NCBI GenBank assembly: GCA_937892275.1
Contig: CALAVG010000360.1
Span: 1 to 30,570, forward strand
Source: an uncultured Methanomicrobiales archaeon
Lineage (GTDB): Archaea > Thermoplasmatota > Thermoplasmata > Methanomassiliicoccales > Methanomethylophilaceae
Length of the DNA stretch: 30,570 bases
Direction: 5' to 3'
In this document: in pieces, positions 22,958 to 29,865 of the stretch
How positions within the stretch are numbered: position 1 is the first letter of the stretch
Layout of the letters: each line of letters starts with the position of its first letter
Program-made: the position numbers and the translations under genes
The notes under the pieces: model-generated
The model's database searches: none
What the model was told of the DNA's origin: nothing
What the model saw: only the letters and a program-made list of their open reading frames with translations

Positions 22958-23144
22958 TATTCTCACCTCTCAGCTGTTCATCGAGCCTCTTCTGGTCGGC
23001 CAGATCCCTCTGTACTTTCAGAAAGATCCATCTGAGGTCCAGCCATTGCCTGAAATGGCTCCTCTTCTCCTCGGAATCGCACCATTCGGGGTATTCGAAG
23101 GGTATCTCGGGAGGGAATGCGTCCACTTCGATGTCGAAGGTCAT
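22950..23144 (-). CDS. Hypothetical protein (64 aa)
   Basis: ATG 23144 overlaps the upstream stop as ATGA. The N-terminus is acidic and Pro-rich (MTFDIEVDAFPPEIPFEYPE) and the C-terminus is one charged helix (LDLRWIFLKVQRDLADQKRL). It could be a small interaction protein; no family recognised. Confidence 0.6.
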   Translation of the reverse strand: MTFDIEVDAFPPEIPFEYPEWCDSEEKRSHFRQWLDLRWIFLKVQRDLADQKRLDEQLRGENNG

Positions 23145-23341
23145 TGCCGTACCCCCTGAACCGTTGCGTTATCCTCAACGGTCGCCAGCTTGATACGGTA
23201 ATCGCGGTCCGTTTCCTCGATTATGCCAAGGATGGCCGTTCCCCTCTCCAACGGGAGGGTGTGGTCGCCTATGTAGTGCTGGACAATGCTCGCCAGAGAT
23301 TCCAGCTTGGCCCTGCGATGTCTCAGGTCGCTGGTCTCCAT
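23141..23341 (-). CDS. Hypothetical protein (66 aa)
   Basis: ATG 23341 follows AGGAGGGTGAAGG, a good ribosome site. An N-terminal helix (LRHRRAKLESLASIVQHYIG) is followed by short beta segments (TAILGIIEETDRDYRIKLAT). No family recognised. The 78 bases upstream encode a membrane-helix-like stretch without a normal start codon, reported under findings. Confidence 0.6.
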   Translation of the reverse strand: METSDLRHRRAKLESLASIVQHYIGDHTLPLERGTAILGIIEETDRDYRIKLATVEDNATVQGVRQ

Positions 23342-23419
23342 CCTTCACCCTCCTCATCCATACGACAGCTCCCAGGATCAGGACCGTTGCTATCAGTATT
23401 CCAATCAGAATAATCTCCG

Positions 23420-23599
23420 TCAGCGTACCCTCTCCTCGTATCTTCCACAGCGGAAGTCCTTGACCATGGAGCTCGAGATGAGCTTCCCGTCGCATGTGTG
23501 GCGAAAAATGGGTATCTCCTCCCCGGTCTCCAGGTCCAGCTCGCTTCCGGTCTGGAACTCGGCATGATGCTTGCATGTCCTGCAGGTCTCGCTCTTCAT
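23420..23599 (-). CDS. Small putative zinc-binding protein (59 aa)
   Basis: ATG 23599 (MKSETCRTCKHHAEFQTGSE) has AGGAGGT about six bases before it, which decides the start. Cys residues: C6, C9 in a C-x-x-C pair followed by His-His, then HTCDGK and FRCGRYE. The pattern TCRTCKHH resembles the short Cys proteins at 22154 and 26533. Role unknown. Confidence 0.65.
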   Translation of the reverse strand: MKSETCRTCKHHAEFQTGSELDLETGEEIPIFRHTCDGKLISSSMVKDFRCGRYEERVR

Positions 23600-23648
23600 C
23601 CGCAGACCTCCTCTTGACATCGAATCTGGCTAGAAGACCCATCAGGCT

Positions 23649-23843
23649 CTACACATCGTTCAGGATGCTCATCGCGTCGCCCATCATGTGCTTGTGCAGC
23701 CTTTGGACATCCTCTGCCGTGTGCAGATTATTAGAGGAACGTGCATGGATGCCGTCCATGAGCTCGATAATCATCTTGGCATCCTCCACCTTCGATTCCT
23801 TGGCATTATAGGCGGTCACTTTCCCACAGCTCCAATATGGCAT
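23649..23843 (-). CDS. Hypothetical helical protein (64 aa or less), ends in TAG
   Basis: The frame opens with ATG 23843, inside the upstream gene. A GTG at 23819 would reduce the overlap and is also possible. The protein is mostly helical (KVEDAKMIIELMDGIHARSS, EDVQRLHKHMMGDAMSILND). It is the only accepted gene here that ends in TAG. Reading through would add SLMGLLARFDVKRRSADEER and then overlap the zinc gene downstream for a long way, so the TAG is most likely a true stop. Confidence 0.5.
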   Translation of the reverse strand: MPYWSCGKVTAYNAKESKVEDAKMIIELMDGIHARSSNNLHTAEDVQRLHKHMMGDAMSILNDV

Positions 23844-24015
23844 GGTTCTTCTTGTTGACGAATATGCGCACCTTTCCCATCCTGATGAGGCTGGTGAGGG
23901 TGTCGTCAGCCTCCTTCGGGTCCAAGTCGAACTCCTCGCTGACCTGCCTTATGAAGGCGCGTCTCTCGATCTGTCCTGCAACCTCGAGGCAGTCGATGAG
24001 GATCTCGTCTATCAT
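23806..24015 (-). CDS. Small winged-helix protein (69 aa)
   Basis: ATG 24015 (MIDEILIDCLEVAGQIERRA) overlaps the upstream stop as ATGA. Helices with FIRQVSEEFDLDPKEADDTL are followed by TSLIRMGKVRIFVNKKNHAI, a recognition helix and wing. Stop TAA. Likely a DNA-binding or adaptor protein by fold only. Confidence 0.65.
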   Translation of the reverse strand: MIDEILIDCLEVAGQIERRAFIRQVSEEFDLDPKEADDTLTSLIRMGKVRIFVNKKNHAILELWESDRL

Positions 24016-24149
24016 TCCCACTCCTCCACTATCTCCAGTTCGCATCCGGAGCAGGTCCAGAAGTAGTGCTCCGAATAGGGGTCCATGGACTGATACATCC
24101 TATGGCCACAGTGGGGACAGATCAGGACTATCTCCCTCTCATCCCTCAT
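24012..24149 (-). CDS. Zinc ribbon protein (45 aa)
   Basis: Runs from ATG 24149 to the TGA at 24012-24014 with ATGA overlaps on both sides. It is a complete minimal zinc ribbon: VLICPHCGHRM (C11, C14) and FWTCSGCELEI (C33, C36), flanked by acidic ends. Tight coupling on both sides supports coding despite the small size. Confidence 0.75.
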   Translation of the reverse strand: MRDEREIVLICPHCGHRMYQSMDPYSEHYFWTCSGCELEIVEEWE

Positions 24150-24421
24150 GCGCTGGCCTCCAGCGTGCCCTTCAGGTAGCTCCTCCTGCAGGTGTTGTTC
24201 CTCTGGTTGACCGTGTTGTCGAACTCTATGAGGTCGGCCTTGAAGAGCTCCCCGACCCTTCCTGTGATGCTGTTGATGGGTGACCCCGTCAATCTGGAGA
24301 TCTCCTCATCGGTGACCCCGGGATTCTCCGCTATGGTCACGTAGACCTTGTAGCGGAGGACCGCCAGGTTGTTGGTGTTGAATGCCTTCCTGTATGCTTC
24401 TGCGCTGTTCTCTGTCATCAT
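24146..24421 (-). CDS. Winged-helix protein, MarR-like (91 aa)
   Basis: ATG 24421 (or 24418) lies seven or so bases after AAGGGATG. Residues 20-75 form a clear winged helix: AVLRYKVYVTIAENPGVTDE, then EISRLTGSPINSITGRVGEL as helix-turn-helix, then FKADLIEFDNTVNQRNNTCR as wing. In bacteriophages such proteins often sit in the recombination/replication region as NinX-like or adaptor proteins. Specific target unknown. Confidence 0.75.
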   Translation of the reverse strand: MMTENSAEAYRKAFNTNNLAVLRYKVYVTIAENPGVTDEEISRLTGSPINSITGRVGELFKADLIEFDNTVNQRNNTCRRSYLKGTLEASA

Positions 24422-24448
24422 TTTACATCCCTTCTTATCGCTGACCTT

Positions 24449-24682
24449 TCAATCGTCCTTGCAGAGGAGCCTGTGCTCCTCGTAAATGGAGTTCACATTC
24501 TCTATGTCCTCCTTGGTTTTCTTGCGGATGGTTATCTCTACGGCGAGGTCATCGATGAACTGTATCACGTTCAGACTGCTCAGTCCGGTGGCCTCCATCG
24601 TCGTCTTCATGTCTCTCTGGATCCTGTAGGCTTGGATTCCCAACCGGGCCCAGCGTATCCATTTCGGTATGCTCATTTTCAT
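24449..24682 (-). CDS. Hypothetical protein (77 aa)
   Basis: ATG 24682 overlaps the radical SAM stop as ATGA. A basic N-terminus (MKMSIPKWIRWARLGIQAYR) is followed by two charged helices (LNVIQFIDDLAVEITIRKKT). No family recognised. It is probably translated with the enzyme pair upstream. Confidence 0.6.
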   Translation of the reverse strand: MKMSIPKWIRWARLGIQAYRIQRDMKTTMEATGLSSLNVIQFIDDLAVEITIRKKTKEDIENVNSIYEEHRLLCKDD

Positions 24683-25596
24683 TCCTGTTCCCTCCTCGCT
24701 GAATCTCGTGCTCTTACTCCTGCTCTATACATGTCAAAAGGTACGCTGAAGAAAATCTGAGGCCTCGTCCAACGTTTCAGATCGGTCATCCTCTGAGTAC
24801 GGGGGCTGTCCCTGTTGACCATGATATAAGGAAGGGCATTCAGTCCTCTCAGGATATTGCACCGCTCCAGAGCATCCTCGTATGCTGCATCGTTGTGAAG
24901 ATAAACATACCAGTTCGTCCTGTGCCTGATGTCCACTCCTGCATCCTTTAACATCTCGATCCCAGAGATGACCTCGTCCTGATAATCCATGGAATCGAAG
25001 GCGAAATGCCACCAATCTATAGGTCTCAGTTCTGCTATGCGCTTAGCAATGTCCCTGTCCATCAGACGGATGTCCAGCCCTTGATTGAAGTCCACCTTGA
25101 GGTCGTTCTGCAGGATCCAATCCGTTACTTTGAAGAACCAGTCCTTGTCCAGTAGGATGTTGTTGTCCATGAGGACGATCTTTCTGTGGCTGGGATCATG
25201 GAACTCCGATGGATGCTGATTGATACGGAACCTGCCCTCCTTCTTAGGGACGATGCAGAAATAACATCCGCGATCGCATCCTCTCGTTGTAAATCCAAGA
25301 TCGTAGTCGCATTCAGGATAGATAGAGTAATCCGGCATCATAATACTGACTTCATCGGGCAACTTCTTCTTGAGATCGTAACCGCTGCCTCCGATGTCTA
25401 TCTGGGCGTTGGGATAGTAGAATCTCAATCCATCCACCTTGTGCCTGTTGGCCTTGAAGATGACTGATGCCCAGACCTCATCAGGATCAGAGATGTTGAA
25501 CCCTGTCTCGAATCCTTCCAGCTTCCTCCATGTGCTGATGTGCATCAGCGCGAGATTCGGTATTGTGGAATCGACATCAATGAGAAGAGATTTCAT
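24679..25596 (-). CDS. Radical SAM enzyme of the phage type
   Basis: 305 aa, ATG 25596, overlapping the end of the PP-loop gene by 20 nt. The radical SAM cluster motif C-x3-C-x2-C is present at C107, C111 and C114 (GCDRGCYFC). The first 90 residues (MKSLLIDVDSTIPNLALMHI) look like the reduced cobalamin-binding-type N-domain seen in B12-radical SAM proteins, without a clear DxHxxG motif. The body has KIVLMDNNILLDKDWFFKVT and FNQGLDIRLMDRDIAKRIAE, typical of this phage subfamily. Substrate unknown. The stable pairing with the PP-loop enzyme upstream suggests a joint modification step, for instance sulfur-containing or hypermodified nucleobases; this is inference. Confidence 0.85.
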   Translation of the reverse strand: MKSLLIDVDSTIPNLALMHISTWRKLEGFETGFNISDPDEVWASVIFKANRHKVDGLRFYYPNAQIDIGGSGYDLKKKLPDEVSIMMPDYSIYPECDYDLGFTTRGCDRGCYFCIVPKKEGRFRINQHPSEFHDPSHRKIVLMDNNILLDKDWFFKVTDWILQNDLKVDFNQGLDIRLMDRDIAKRIAELRPIDWWHFAFDSMDYQDEVISGIEMLKDAGVDIRHRTNWYVYLHNDAAYEDALERCNILRGLNALPYIMVNRDSPRTQRMTDLKRWTRPQIFFSVPFDMYRAGVRARDSARREQE

Positions 25597-26536
25597 CGGA
25601 ACCCTCCCATTGAATGAGGTTGGTCTGACCGCAGCCAGTAGGGATACCCATATGATCCAATACCTGCCGTAGTCCGAGGCCCCCCTCCTGCTTGTCCTTC
25701 ATACAGTATGCCCATTGTTTAGGATGGGTTGCTTTCAGCTTCAGGAATCTTCCGCGATCCTGCGTTATCCCGAACATGCAGAATATACATCCTGTACGTT
25801 CGTATCCCATATCGTAAACTGAGGCATACGGCAGATCGTATCTCTTGATGTAGTTCCATACATCCTCATCGGTCCATATCATCAACGGACTGGACTTCGG
25901 GATAGCGGTGTCGAACTGATTCTCCCCCTTCTCGCCGAATACTTCCTTCCTCAGAAGGCTCTCGTCCGCCCTTATCCCGATGAATGGACATCTGCCAGTC
26001 TCCTTGTGGTATCTCTTGGCCGGACGCTTCTTCATGATGTCGCAGCAATCACGAGACACCTTGAACGGTGCATCCACGAGGTATTCGTACCTCTTCCCCC
26101 CATACCTCGTGTCCATTGACATCTGACGGATCCCTGACGGCTGTCCTCTCTGTGCGAGGTCGATCCAATGGGCCATCTCCTTTCCGATGACGGGATAGCC
26201 CCTCTCCTCGATGACCCTCTTGAATGACATTTCAGGTTTCAGCCATGTCACATTCTCGATGGTCTTGACATGTTCCCTGATCTCAGGGAACTCCAGTCCG
26301 GTATCGACGAACACGGCAGGGACATCCGGATAGAGGGCTCTAACAAGGTGAAGGAGGACGGTCGAGTCCTTTCCCCCCGAAAAGGACACATAGACCTGCC
26401 CCTTCATGGCGATGTAGAACTCCCTGATCTTGACCGTTGAATACAATATCTTGTCATCGAGGGAGAGCCTTTGCAATTTGGCGAGATTGCAGGTCGAATC
26501 CTGCGGAGCATCGAAACAGTTGGATGATAGACTCAC
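25577..26536 (-). CDS. PP-loop PAPS/APS-reductase-like enzyme with [4Fe-4S] Cys set
   Basis: 319 aa from GTG 26536, which overlaps the upstream stop as GTGA; the longer open frame above it is not protein-like. The PP-loop SGGKDS lies at residues 53-58. A Cys-Cys pair (C164-C165) and a later C-x-x-C (C250, C253), 84 residues apart, form the pattern that holds the [4Fe-4S] cluster in APS reductases. More Cys (C183, C278, C302) follow. The family (CysH/DndC-like) activates or transfers sulfur or adenylates a substrate. In viruses it commonly sits next to a radical SAM gene and may alter DNA or help evade host nucleases. The exact reaction is unknown. Confidence 0.88.
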   Translation of the reverse strand: MSLSSNCFDAPQDSTCNLAKLQRLSLDDKILYSTVKIREFYIAMKGQVYVSFSGGKDSTVLLHLVRALYPDVPAVFVDTGLEFPEIREHVKTIENVTWLKPEMSFKRVIEERGYPVIGKEMAHWIDLAQRGQPSGIRQMSMDTRYGGKRYEYLVDAPFKVSRDCCDIMKKRPAKRYHKETGRCPFIGIRADESLLRKEVFGEKGENQFDTAIPKSSPLMIWTDEDVWNYIKRYDLPYASVYDMGYERTGCIFCMFGITQDRGRFLKLKATHPKQWAYCMKDKQEGGLGLRQVLDHMGIPTGCGQTNLIQWEGSDEISSH

Positions 26537-26754
26537 GCCTTCACCTTCTTGTCTATGTAGTACCAATCGACCATCAGCCATATCGCATTGAGATCGTAAT
26601 GCTCGCATGGCTCCATCCCGATCTTGCTGTGCAACGGTGCATCTATGAACGGACATGTGGTCATTATGTTCACCATCTCATGATGAGAGCATGTCCAGCA
26701 GTTCTTCGGGACATTCTCGGGACGGTGCGGAGCCGGAACGATACGGGCTTTCAT
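26533..26754 (-). CDS. Small Cys/His putative zinc protein (73 aa)
   Basis: ATG 26754, ATGA overlap upstream, GTGA overlap downstream. Cys at 19, 22, 34 and 50 (NCWTCSHHEM, TTCPF, EPCEHYD), as in the short phage proteins with a C-x-x-C-x-H start. The tail is Trp/Tyr-rich (IWLMVDWYYIDKKVKA). Function unknown. Confidence 0.65.
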   Translation of the reverse strand: MKARIVPAPHRPENVPKNCWTCSHHEMVNIMTTCPFIDAPLHSKIGMEPCEHYDLNAIWLMVDWYYIDKKVKA

Positions 26755-27116
26755 TCGCTCACCCTCTCATACCAGTCGTCCATCCCTCTCTTGCAGTTAG
26801 GACAGTTTTCCCTAACCCATACGAACCCGAGAGGGCTGTCGTCCATAGGCTTAGATATGTCCTTGAGGTCGAATATGGCTCCGCAGAACCTACACTTCAT
26901 CTGTACGTATCCATCATCGGGCATTCCCTTGTTCTTGCTCCGACTGATACGGTCCAGATATTCCTCGAAGTCTTTGTCTGCTCTTTTCTTGGCAGTATGA
27001 AGGGTGTTTGCAATGCTTTGTGCCTCCTCGTCTGTCAGGCAACCATAATCGTGTAATGTCCCCAATTGAGCGATCATCATCGTGAACATCCCGTTCTTAC
27101 GTCCATGTGGCCTCAT
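26751..27116 (-). CDS. Helical protein with C-terminal zinc ribbon (121 aa)
   Basis: ATG 27116 (MRPHGRKNGMFTMMIAQLGT) gives the ATGA overlap; the upstream extension of the frame is a shadow. Residues ~15-65 are helical (TDEEAQSIANTLHTAKKRAD). Residues ~72-115 form a zinc ribbon (MKCRFCGAIFDL and ENCPNCKRGMDDWYE). No known family; it may bind nucleic acid or protein. Confidence 0.65.
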   Translation of the reverse strand: MRPHGRKNGMFTMMIAQLGTLHDYGCLTDEEAQSIANTLHTAKKRADKDFEEYLDRISRSKNKGMPDDGYVQMKCRFCGAIFDLKDISKPMDDSPLGFVWVRENCPNCKRGMDDWYERVSE

Positions 27117-27271
27117 TCCTTCGCCCCCTTCGAGAACTCGATGAAGGAATCGGTGTGCTTCAGGCACAGCTCGTATGCCGTGGTGTCGATGGTCCCGGGG
27201 CCTACGAAAGCATAGACCAGGTGAACATCCTCTTCTGGGATGTCCTTGCCACAGATCGCACAGACGCTCAT
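27113..27271 (-). CDS. Small putative zinc protein (52 aa)
   Basis: ATG 27271 (MSVCAICGKDIPEEDVHLVY) is preferred: it overlaps the upstream stop as ATGA and lies seven bases after GGAGG. An ATG at 27277 is the alternative. Metal ligands are probably C4, C7, C36 and H39 (AYELCLKHTDSF). It resembles one half of a LIM/treble-clef-like finger. Confidence 0.65.
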   Translation of the reverse strand: MSVCAICGKDIPEEDVHLVYAFVGPGTIDTTAYELCLKHTDSFIEFSKGAKE

Positions 27272-27552
27272 AGCCATGCCTCCAATGTGGTCTGACCGGA
27301 TTGGTATGGCTTCGGCAGAGGGACGGAATGCCTGTTCAACTGGAGCAACGGACTGTTGCGGAAGAGATTCCAACAGTAGTTGACCGCGACCCCCATGTGC
27401 TTTCCGGCAACAGGGCAGTCCCTGTGGATCATATTGCAGACCTATTCGCCTCTGACATTCTCCCATGCCTCTTCGGGATGGACCATTTTTCCGCATTCAG
27501 GACATGGATATTCCGGAAGGCCTTTGGTGCTGATCTTATCTCCCCAACTCAT
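27268..27552 (-). CDS. Zinc-finger protein with an in-frame TAG (94 codons), probably decoded as pyrrolysine
   Basis: From ATG 27552 to TGA 27268-27270 the frame is interrupted only by a TAG at codon 37 (27444-27442). Both ends overlap the neighbours as ATGA (methyltransferase stop at 27549, next ATG at 27271). The metal ligands are split by the TAG: YPCPECGKMVH (C17, C20) comes before it, and VCNMIHRDCPVAGKH (C39, H43, C46) after it. So reading through is needed for a complete finger. A later part, VAVNYCWNLFRNSPLLQLN, looks protein-like. Pyrrolysine is the likely residue if the host has the pyl genes. Pseudogene or leaky stop are the alternatives. Confidence 0.75.
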
Positions 27553-28853
27553 TCCAAACACCCCCATGAATCGAGTGTCGCCTGAGATATTTGGTTGACC
27601 TTGTACGTCCTGTCGATGTAGATCGCCTTGAGGATCGCCTGAATGACGTTCACGACCATACTGTTCCCTGCCTGTTTGTAGAGCTGCGCGTCGGACATGA
27701 ATTTAGGAACACCCTTCTTGGATACCGATATGACCGCGTTCTCCGCTCTCCATTCGTCCCTCGCATCGAATCCCATGAGCTCGAAGCACTCTCTCGGCGT
27801 GAGCTTGCGGATGCCTTCATTGTTGACTCCAACCTCGCTGAAATACGCCGGAACATGATGGACGAATGCCTTCCCTAACTGTCCTGTGATGTTGACCTCT
27901 TCATCAGGCTCCGGGAACTCGAACTTCTTTCCCCTCAATGAGACATAGAAACATCTCTTCCTGCTCTGAGGGACTCCGAACCCCGGAGGATTCAGTATAG
28001 CGTAGGTCGTGGTGTATCCTAAGCCCTTCAGCTCATTGAGATAGTCATCGAACACGGCCTTGTGCTTCCTGCCTACGATGTTGGCGACGTTCTCCCCCAA
28101 TAGGACCGCAGGAGGTTGTCTGCCAGCGTCCATGGTCGCACGGACGAGCCTCGGTATCTCCCATATAAGCGACGATCTCGTACCGCTCCCTTTGACATCC
28201 CCTGCCTGTGCTCCGGCTATCGAGATGTCCTGACATGGACTTCCGTAGATCACTAGGTCGCACGGGTCGGGAAGGGCTGTCAATGCGGTTATATCGCCGA
28301 GGTTCTCGGTCTCCCCGTGGATTGCGTTATAGCTGAACGGTGCGTACTTGTCGATCTCGCTGATGACCGATGTGTGCGGTATGCCCAGGTTGTGCAGAGC
28401 CTTCCTCGGTGCTCCGATCCCAGCGAATGCCTCGAACGCATGAACGGTAGGCATATCAACCTGTTCGGGGACCTTGGGCGCATATGGTGTGTCGATGATG
28501 AATAATTCATTCTCCTCGTCGATGGTCATCGTCAGCGTCCCTTCCTCCACTGCGAGGTCGATAAGTTCCTTGAAGTCCCATTCATCCATTGTGAACAGAA
28601 CGTCGTTCTCGACGGTGCAGAGGCCTCCGCATTCGGCCATAAGGTCGTAGACCTCGATAGGGCCCATATATCTCGTGACCTCGTAGAGCTGGTTATAGAC
28701 CTGGGCCTTCATATCGTGCGGATAGCCCTCCAGTATCCTGTCGAGCTTGTCGTGCGGTATCGGGCATTCCGTAGGCCATCCTACGCAATTCTGGATCAGG
28801 TTCCTCTCCAATCCCATACCCCCGACGGTGAGAGCGTTGAATGTCGATGTCAT
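27549..28853 (-). CDS. C5-cytosine DNA methyltransferase with N-terminal extension
   Basis: 434 aa, ATG 28853, overlapping the upstream stop as ATGA. The methyltransferase core begins near residue 135: motif I AFEAFAGIGAPRKAL (142-152), motif IV GSPCQDIS with catalytic C207, motif VI ENV (254-256), motif VIII QSRKR (296-300), motif IX RECFELMGF (354-362), motif X QAGNSMVV (394-401). All key residues are present, so it should be active. The first ~130 residues are not part of the standard enzyme and look helical/acidic. No endonuclease gene is nearby, so it is a solitary enzyme, typical of viruses that protect their DNA from host restriction. Confidence 0.93.
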   Translation of the reverse strand: MTSTFNALTVGGMGLERNLIQNCVGWPTECPIPHDKLDRILEGYPHDMKAQVYNQLYEVTRYMGPIEVYDLMAECGGLCTVENDVLFTMDEWDFKELIDLAVEEGTLTMTIDEENELFIIDTPYAPKVPEQVDMPTVHAFEAFAGIGAPRKALHNLGIPHTSVISEIDKYAPFSYNAIHGETENLGDITALTALPDPCDLVIYGSPCQDISIAGAQAGDVKGSGTRSSLIWEIPRLVRATMDAGRQPPAVLLGENVANIVGRKHKAVFDDYLNELKGLGYTTTYAILNPPGFGVPQSRKRCFYVSLRGKKFEFPEPDEEVNITGQLGKAFVHHVPAYFSEVGVNNEGIRKLTPRECFELMGFDARDEWRAENAVISVSKKGVPKFMSDAQLYKQAGNSMVVNVIQAILKAIYIDRTYKVNQISQATLDSWGCLE

Positions 28854-29098
28854 GCCCCTACCTTCCTCTTAAAGACGGTCTTCTTCCCTTTGTTCGTCCA
28901 GATCTCGCGAGAGGTCACCAGTCCAACCTTCACGAGCTAGTCCAGATGAGCCTGGACCCTTCCCGTGCGTATCTCCACCAACTTAGGATCGAAGTCTGGA
29001 TAGGCCATCGCGGTGATCCTGTCGACCGTCCTCTCGTCATACTTGGAGAGCGACTTCCAGACCAGCTTCTCGTTCGAGAATCTCGGGACGTACTTCAT
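28850..29098 (-). CDS. Winged-helix protein with an in-frame TAG (82 codons), probably decoded as pyrrolysine
   Basis: From ATG 29098 (MKYVPRFSNEKLVWKSLSKY) to TGA 28850-28852 the frame has a single TAG at codon 54 (28939-28937). Both ends overlap the neighbours as ATGA. The TAG lies in the second half of a winged helix: RTGRVQAHLD comes before it and LVKVGLVTSREIW after it, then a basic wing (TNKGKKTVFKRKV). In the similar protein just upstream the matching position is Arg (LKRLRSKGL), so a Lys-derived residue such as pyrrolysine would be mild. Without read-through the recognition helix is cut. A recent nonsense mutation is the alternative. Confidence 0.75.
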
Positions 29099-29370
29099 CC
29101 CAGGACCTCCTCAAGTCTGTCCTTGCAGCGGACGATGATGACCGCTACCTCCCTTCCCGTCGGTGTGAGGATCCAGCGCAGGTCGCCGTCCTTCCAACGG
29201 GTGGTCAGGCCCTTGGACCTGAGCCTCTTCAGTATCTTCAGGACACCGGAGCAGTCCAGCCCCGTCCTCTCGGCGATCTCGTTGGCGAACAGCGGACCGC
29301 TGGAGTTCATCATGGCCTCCATGATCTCCGGGATCGAGGTATGGAACAATGTCCCCATGACGGTGTTCAT
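29095..29370 (-). CDS. Winged-helix protein (91 aa)
   Basis: ATG 29370 (MNTVMGTLFHTSIPEIMEAM) gives the ATGA overlap. The body is a clear winged helix: ANEIAERTGLDCSGVLKILK, then RLRSKGLTTRWKDGDLRWIL as recognition and wing, then TPTGREVAVIIVRCKDRLEE as a dimerisation-like helix. Likely a transcription regulator or DNA adaptor. It stands next to a second winged-helix gene, perhaps a duplicate. Confidence 0.75.
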   Translation of the reverse strand: MNTVMGTLFHTSIPEIMEAMMNSSGPLFANEIAERTGLDCSGVLKILKRLRSKGLTTRWKDGDLRWILTPTGREVAVIIVRCKDRLEEVLG

Positions 29371-29498
29371 TCCTCCCACCTCACGAACTCAGTGCAATGT
29401 CCGGGGCAGACACGCAACTTACCTTTGATGCAGCATTCGACTTTTCCCGATACCAGACTCTTCCCGTAGTGGAAGCATTCGGAGCAGTCGTTGTTCAT
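29367..29498 (-). CDS. Cys-rich miniprotein (43 aa)
   Basis: ATG 29498 to TGA 29367 with ATGA overlaps on both sides. Six Cys (C5, C8, C22, C23, C31, C35: NDCSECFHYG, KVECCIKGK, RVCPGHCTEF) in 43 residues, so it must bind metal or form several disulfides. It resembles the other short Cys proteins in this region. Coupling on both sides supports coding. Confidence 0.65.
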   Translation of the reverse strand: MNNDCSECFHYGKSLVSGKVECCIKGKLRVCPGHCTEFVRWEE

Positions 29499-29695
29499 AT
29501 CCCTGCCTCCGCTCCGCAGAAGGGGCAATAGGAGAACTCCCTGCCCTTCTTGGGGTTCGCTTGGACGGCCATCATGAGCTTGTGCGATGCGGACTGATAG
29601 ACCAGACCGCTGAGGATCATCAGGTGCATGTTTCCGCAGCAGGGCTCGACCCCTCCCTTCACCGGGTAGAGCTTCCCGTCGTAGAGGGCGGTCAT
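29495..29695 (-). CDS. Small putative zinc protein (66 aa)
   Basis: ATG 29695 (MTALYDGKLYPVKGGVEPCC) gives the ATGA overlap. Cys-Cys at residues ~19-20 and a final YCPFCGAEAGI form the two halves of a zinc ribbon. The centre is MHLMILSGLVYQSASHKLMM. Role unknown. Confidence 0.65.
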   Translation of the reverse strand: MTALYDGKLYPVKGGVEPCCGNMHLMILSGLVYQSASHKLMMAVQANPKKGREFSYCPFCGAEAGI

Positions 29696-29865
29696 GGGTT
29701 GCCCTCCATGAACTCCTCGTAAGGTATAGGGCGTTCGCACCTCTCGCAATAATAGCACCATGTATCGTCAGGCATGTCCCTGACATGGACCATGTCGTCC
29801 TGTCCGCACTTCCCACAGGCAGGTACGTTGCAACGGATTCCGTTAACGAATGCCTCGGGGCTCAT
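29692..29865 (-). CDS. Small zinc ribbon protein (57 aa)
   Basis: ATG 29865 (MSPEAFVNGIRCNVPACGKC) gives the ATGA overlap. Cys pairs PACGKC and WCYYCERC are separated by about 20 residues, a normal zinc ribbon, with an acidic tail. Confidence 0.68.
   Translation of the reverse strand: MSPEAFVNGIRCNVPACGKCGQDDMVHVRDMPDDTWCYYCERCERPIPYEEFMEGNP

Noticed and set aside
23175..23651. Read-through of the TAG ending the 23649-23843 gene
   Set aside because: The extension would overlap the well-supported zinc gene (23420-23599) and the 23141-23341 gene for over 400 bases, and the overlapping part looks like a shadow frame.
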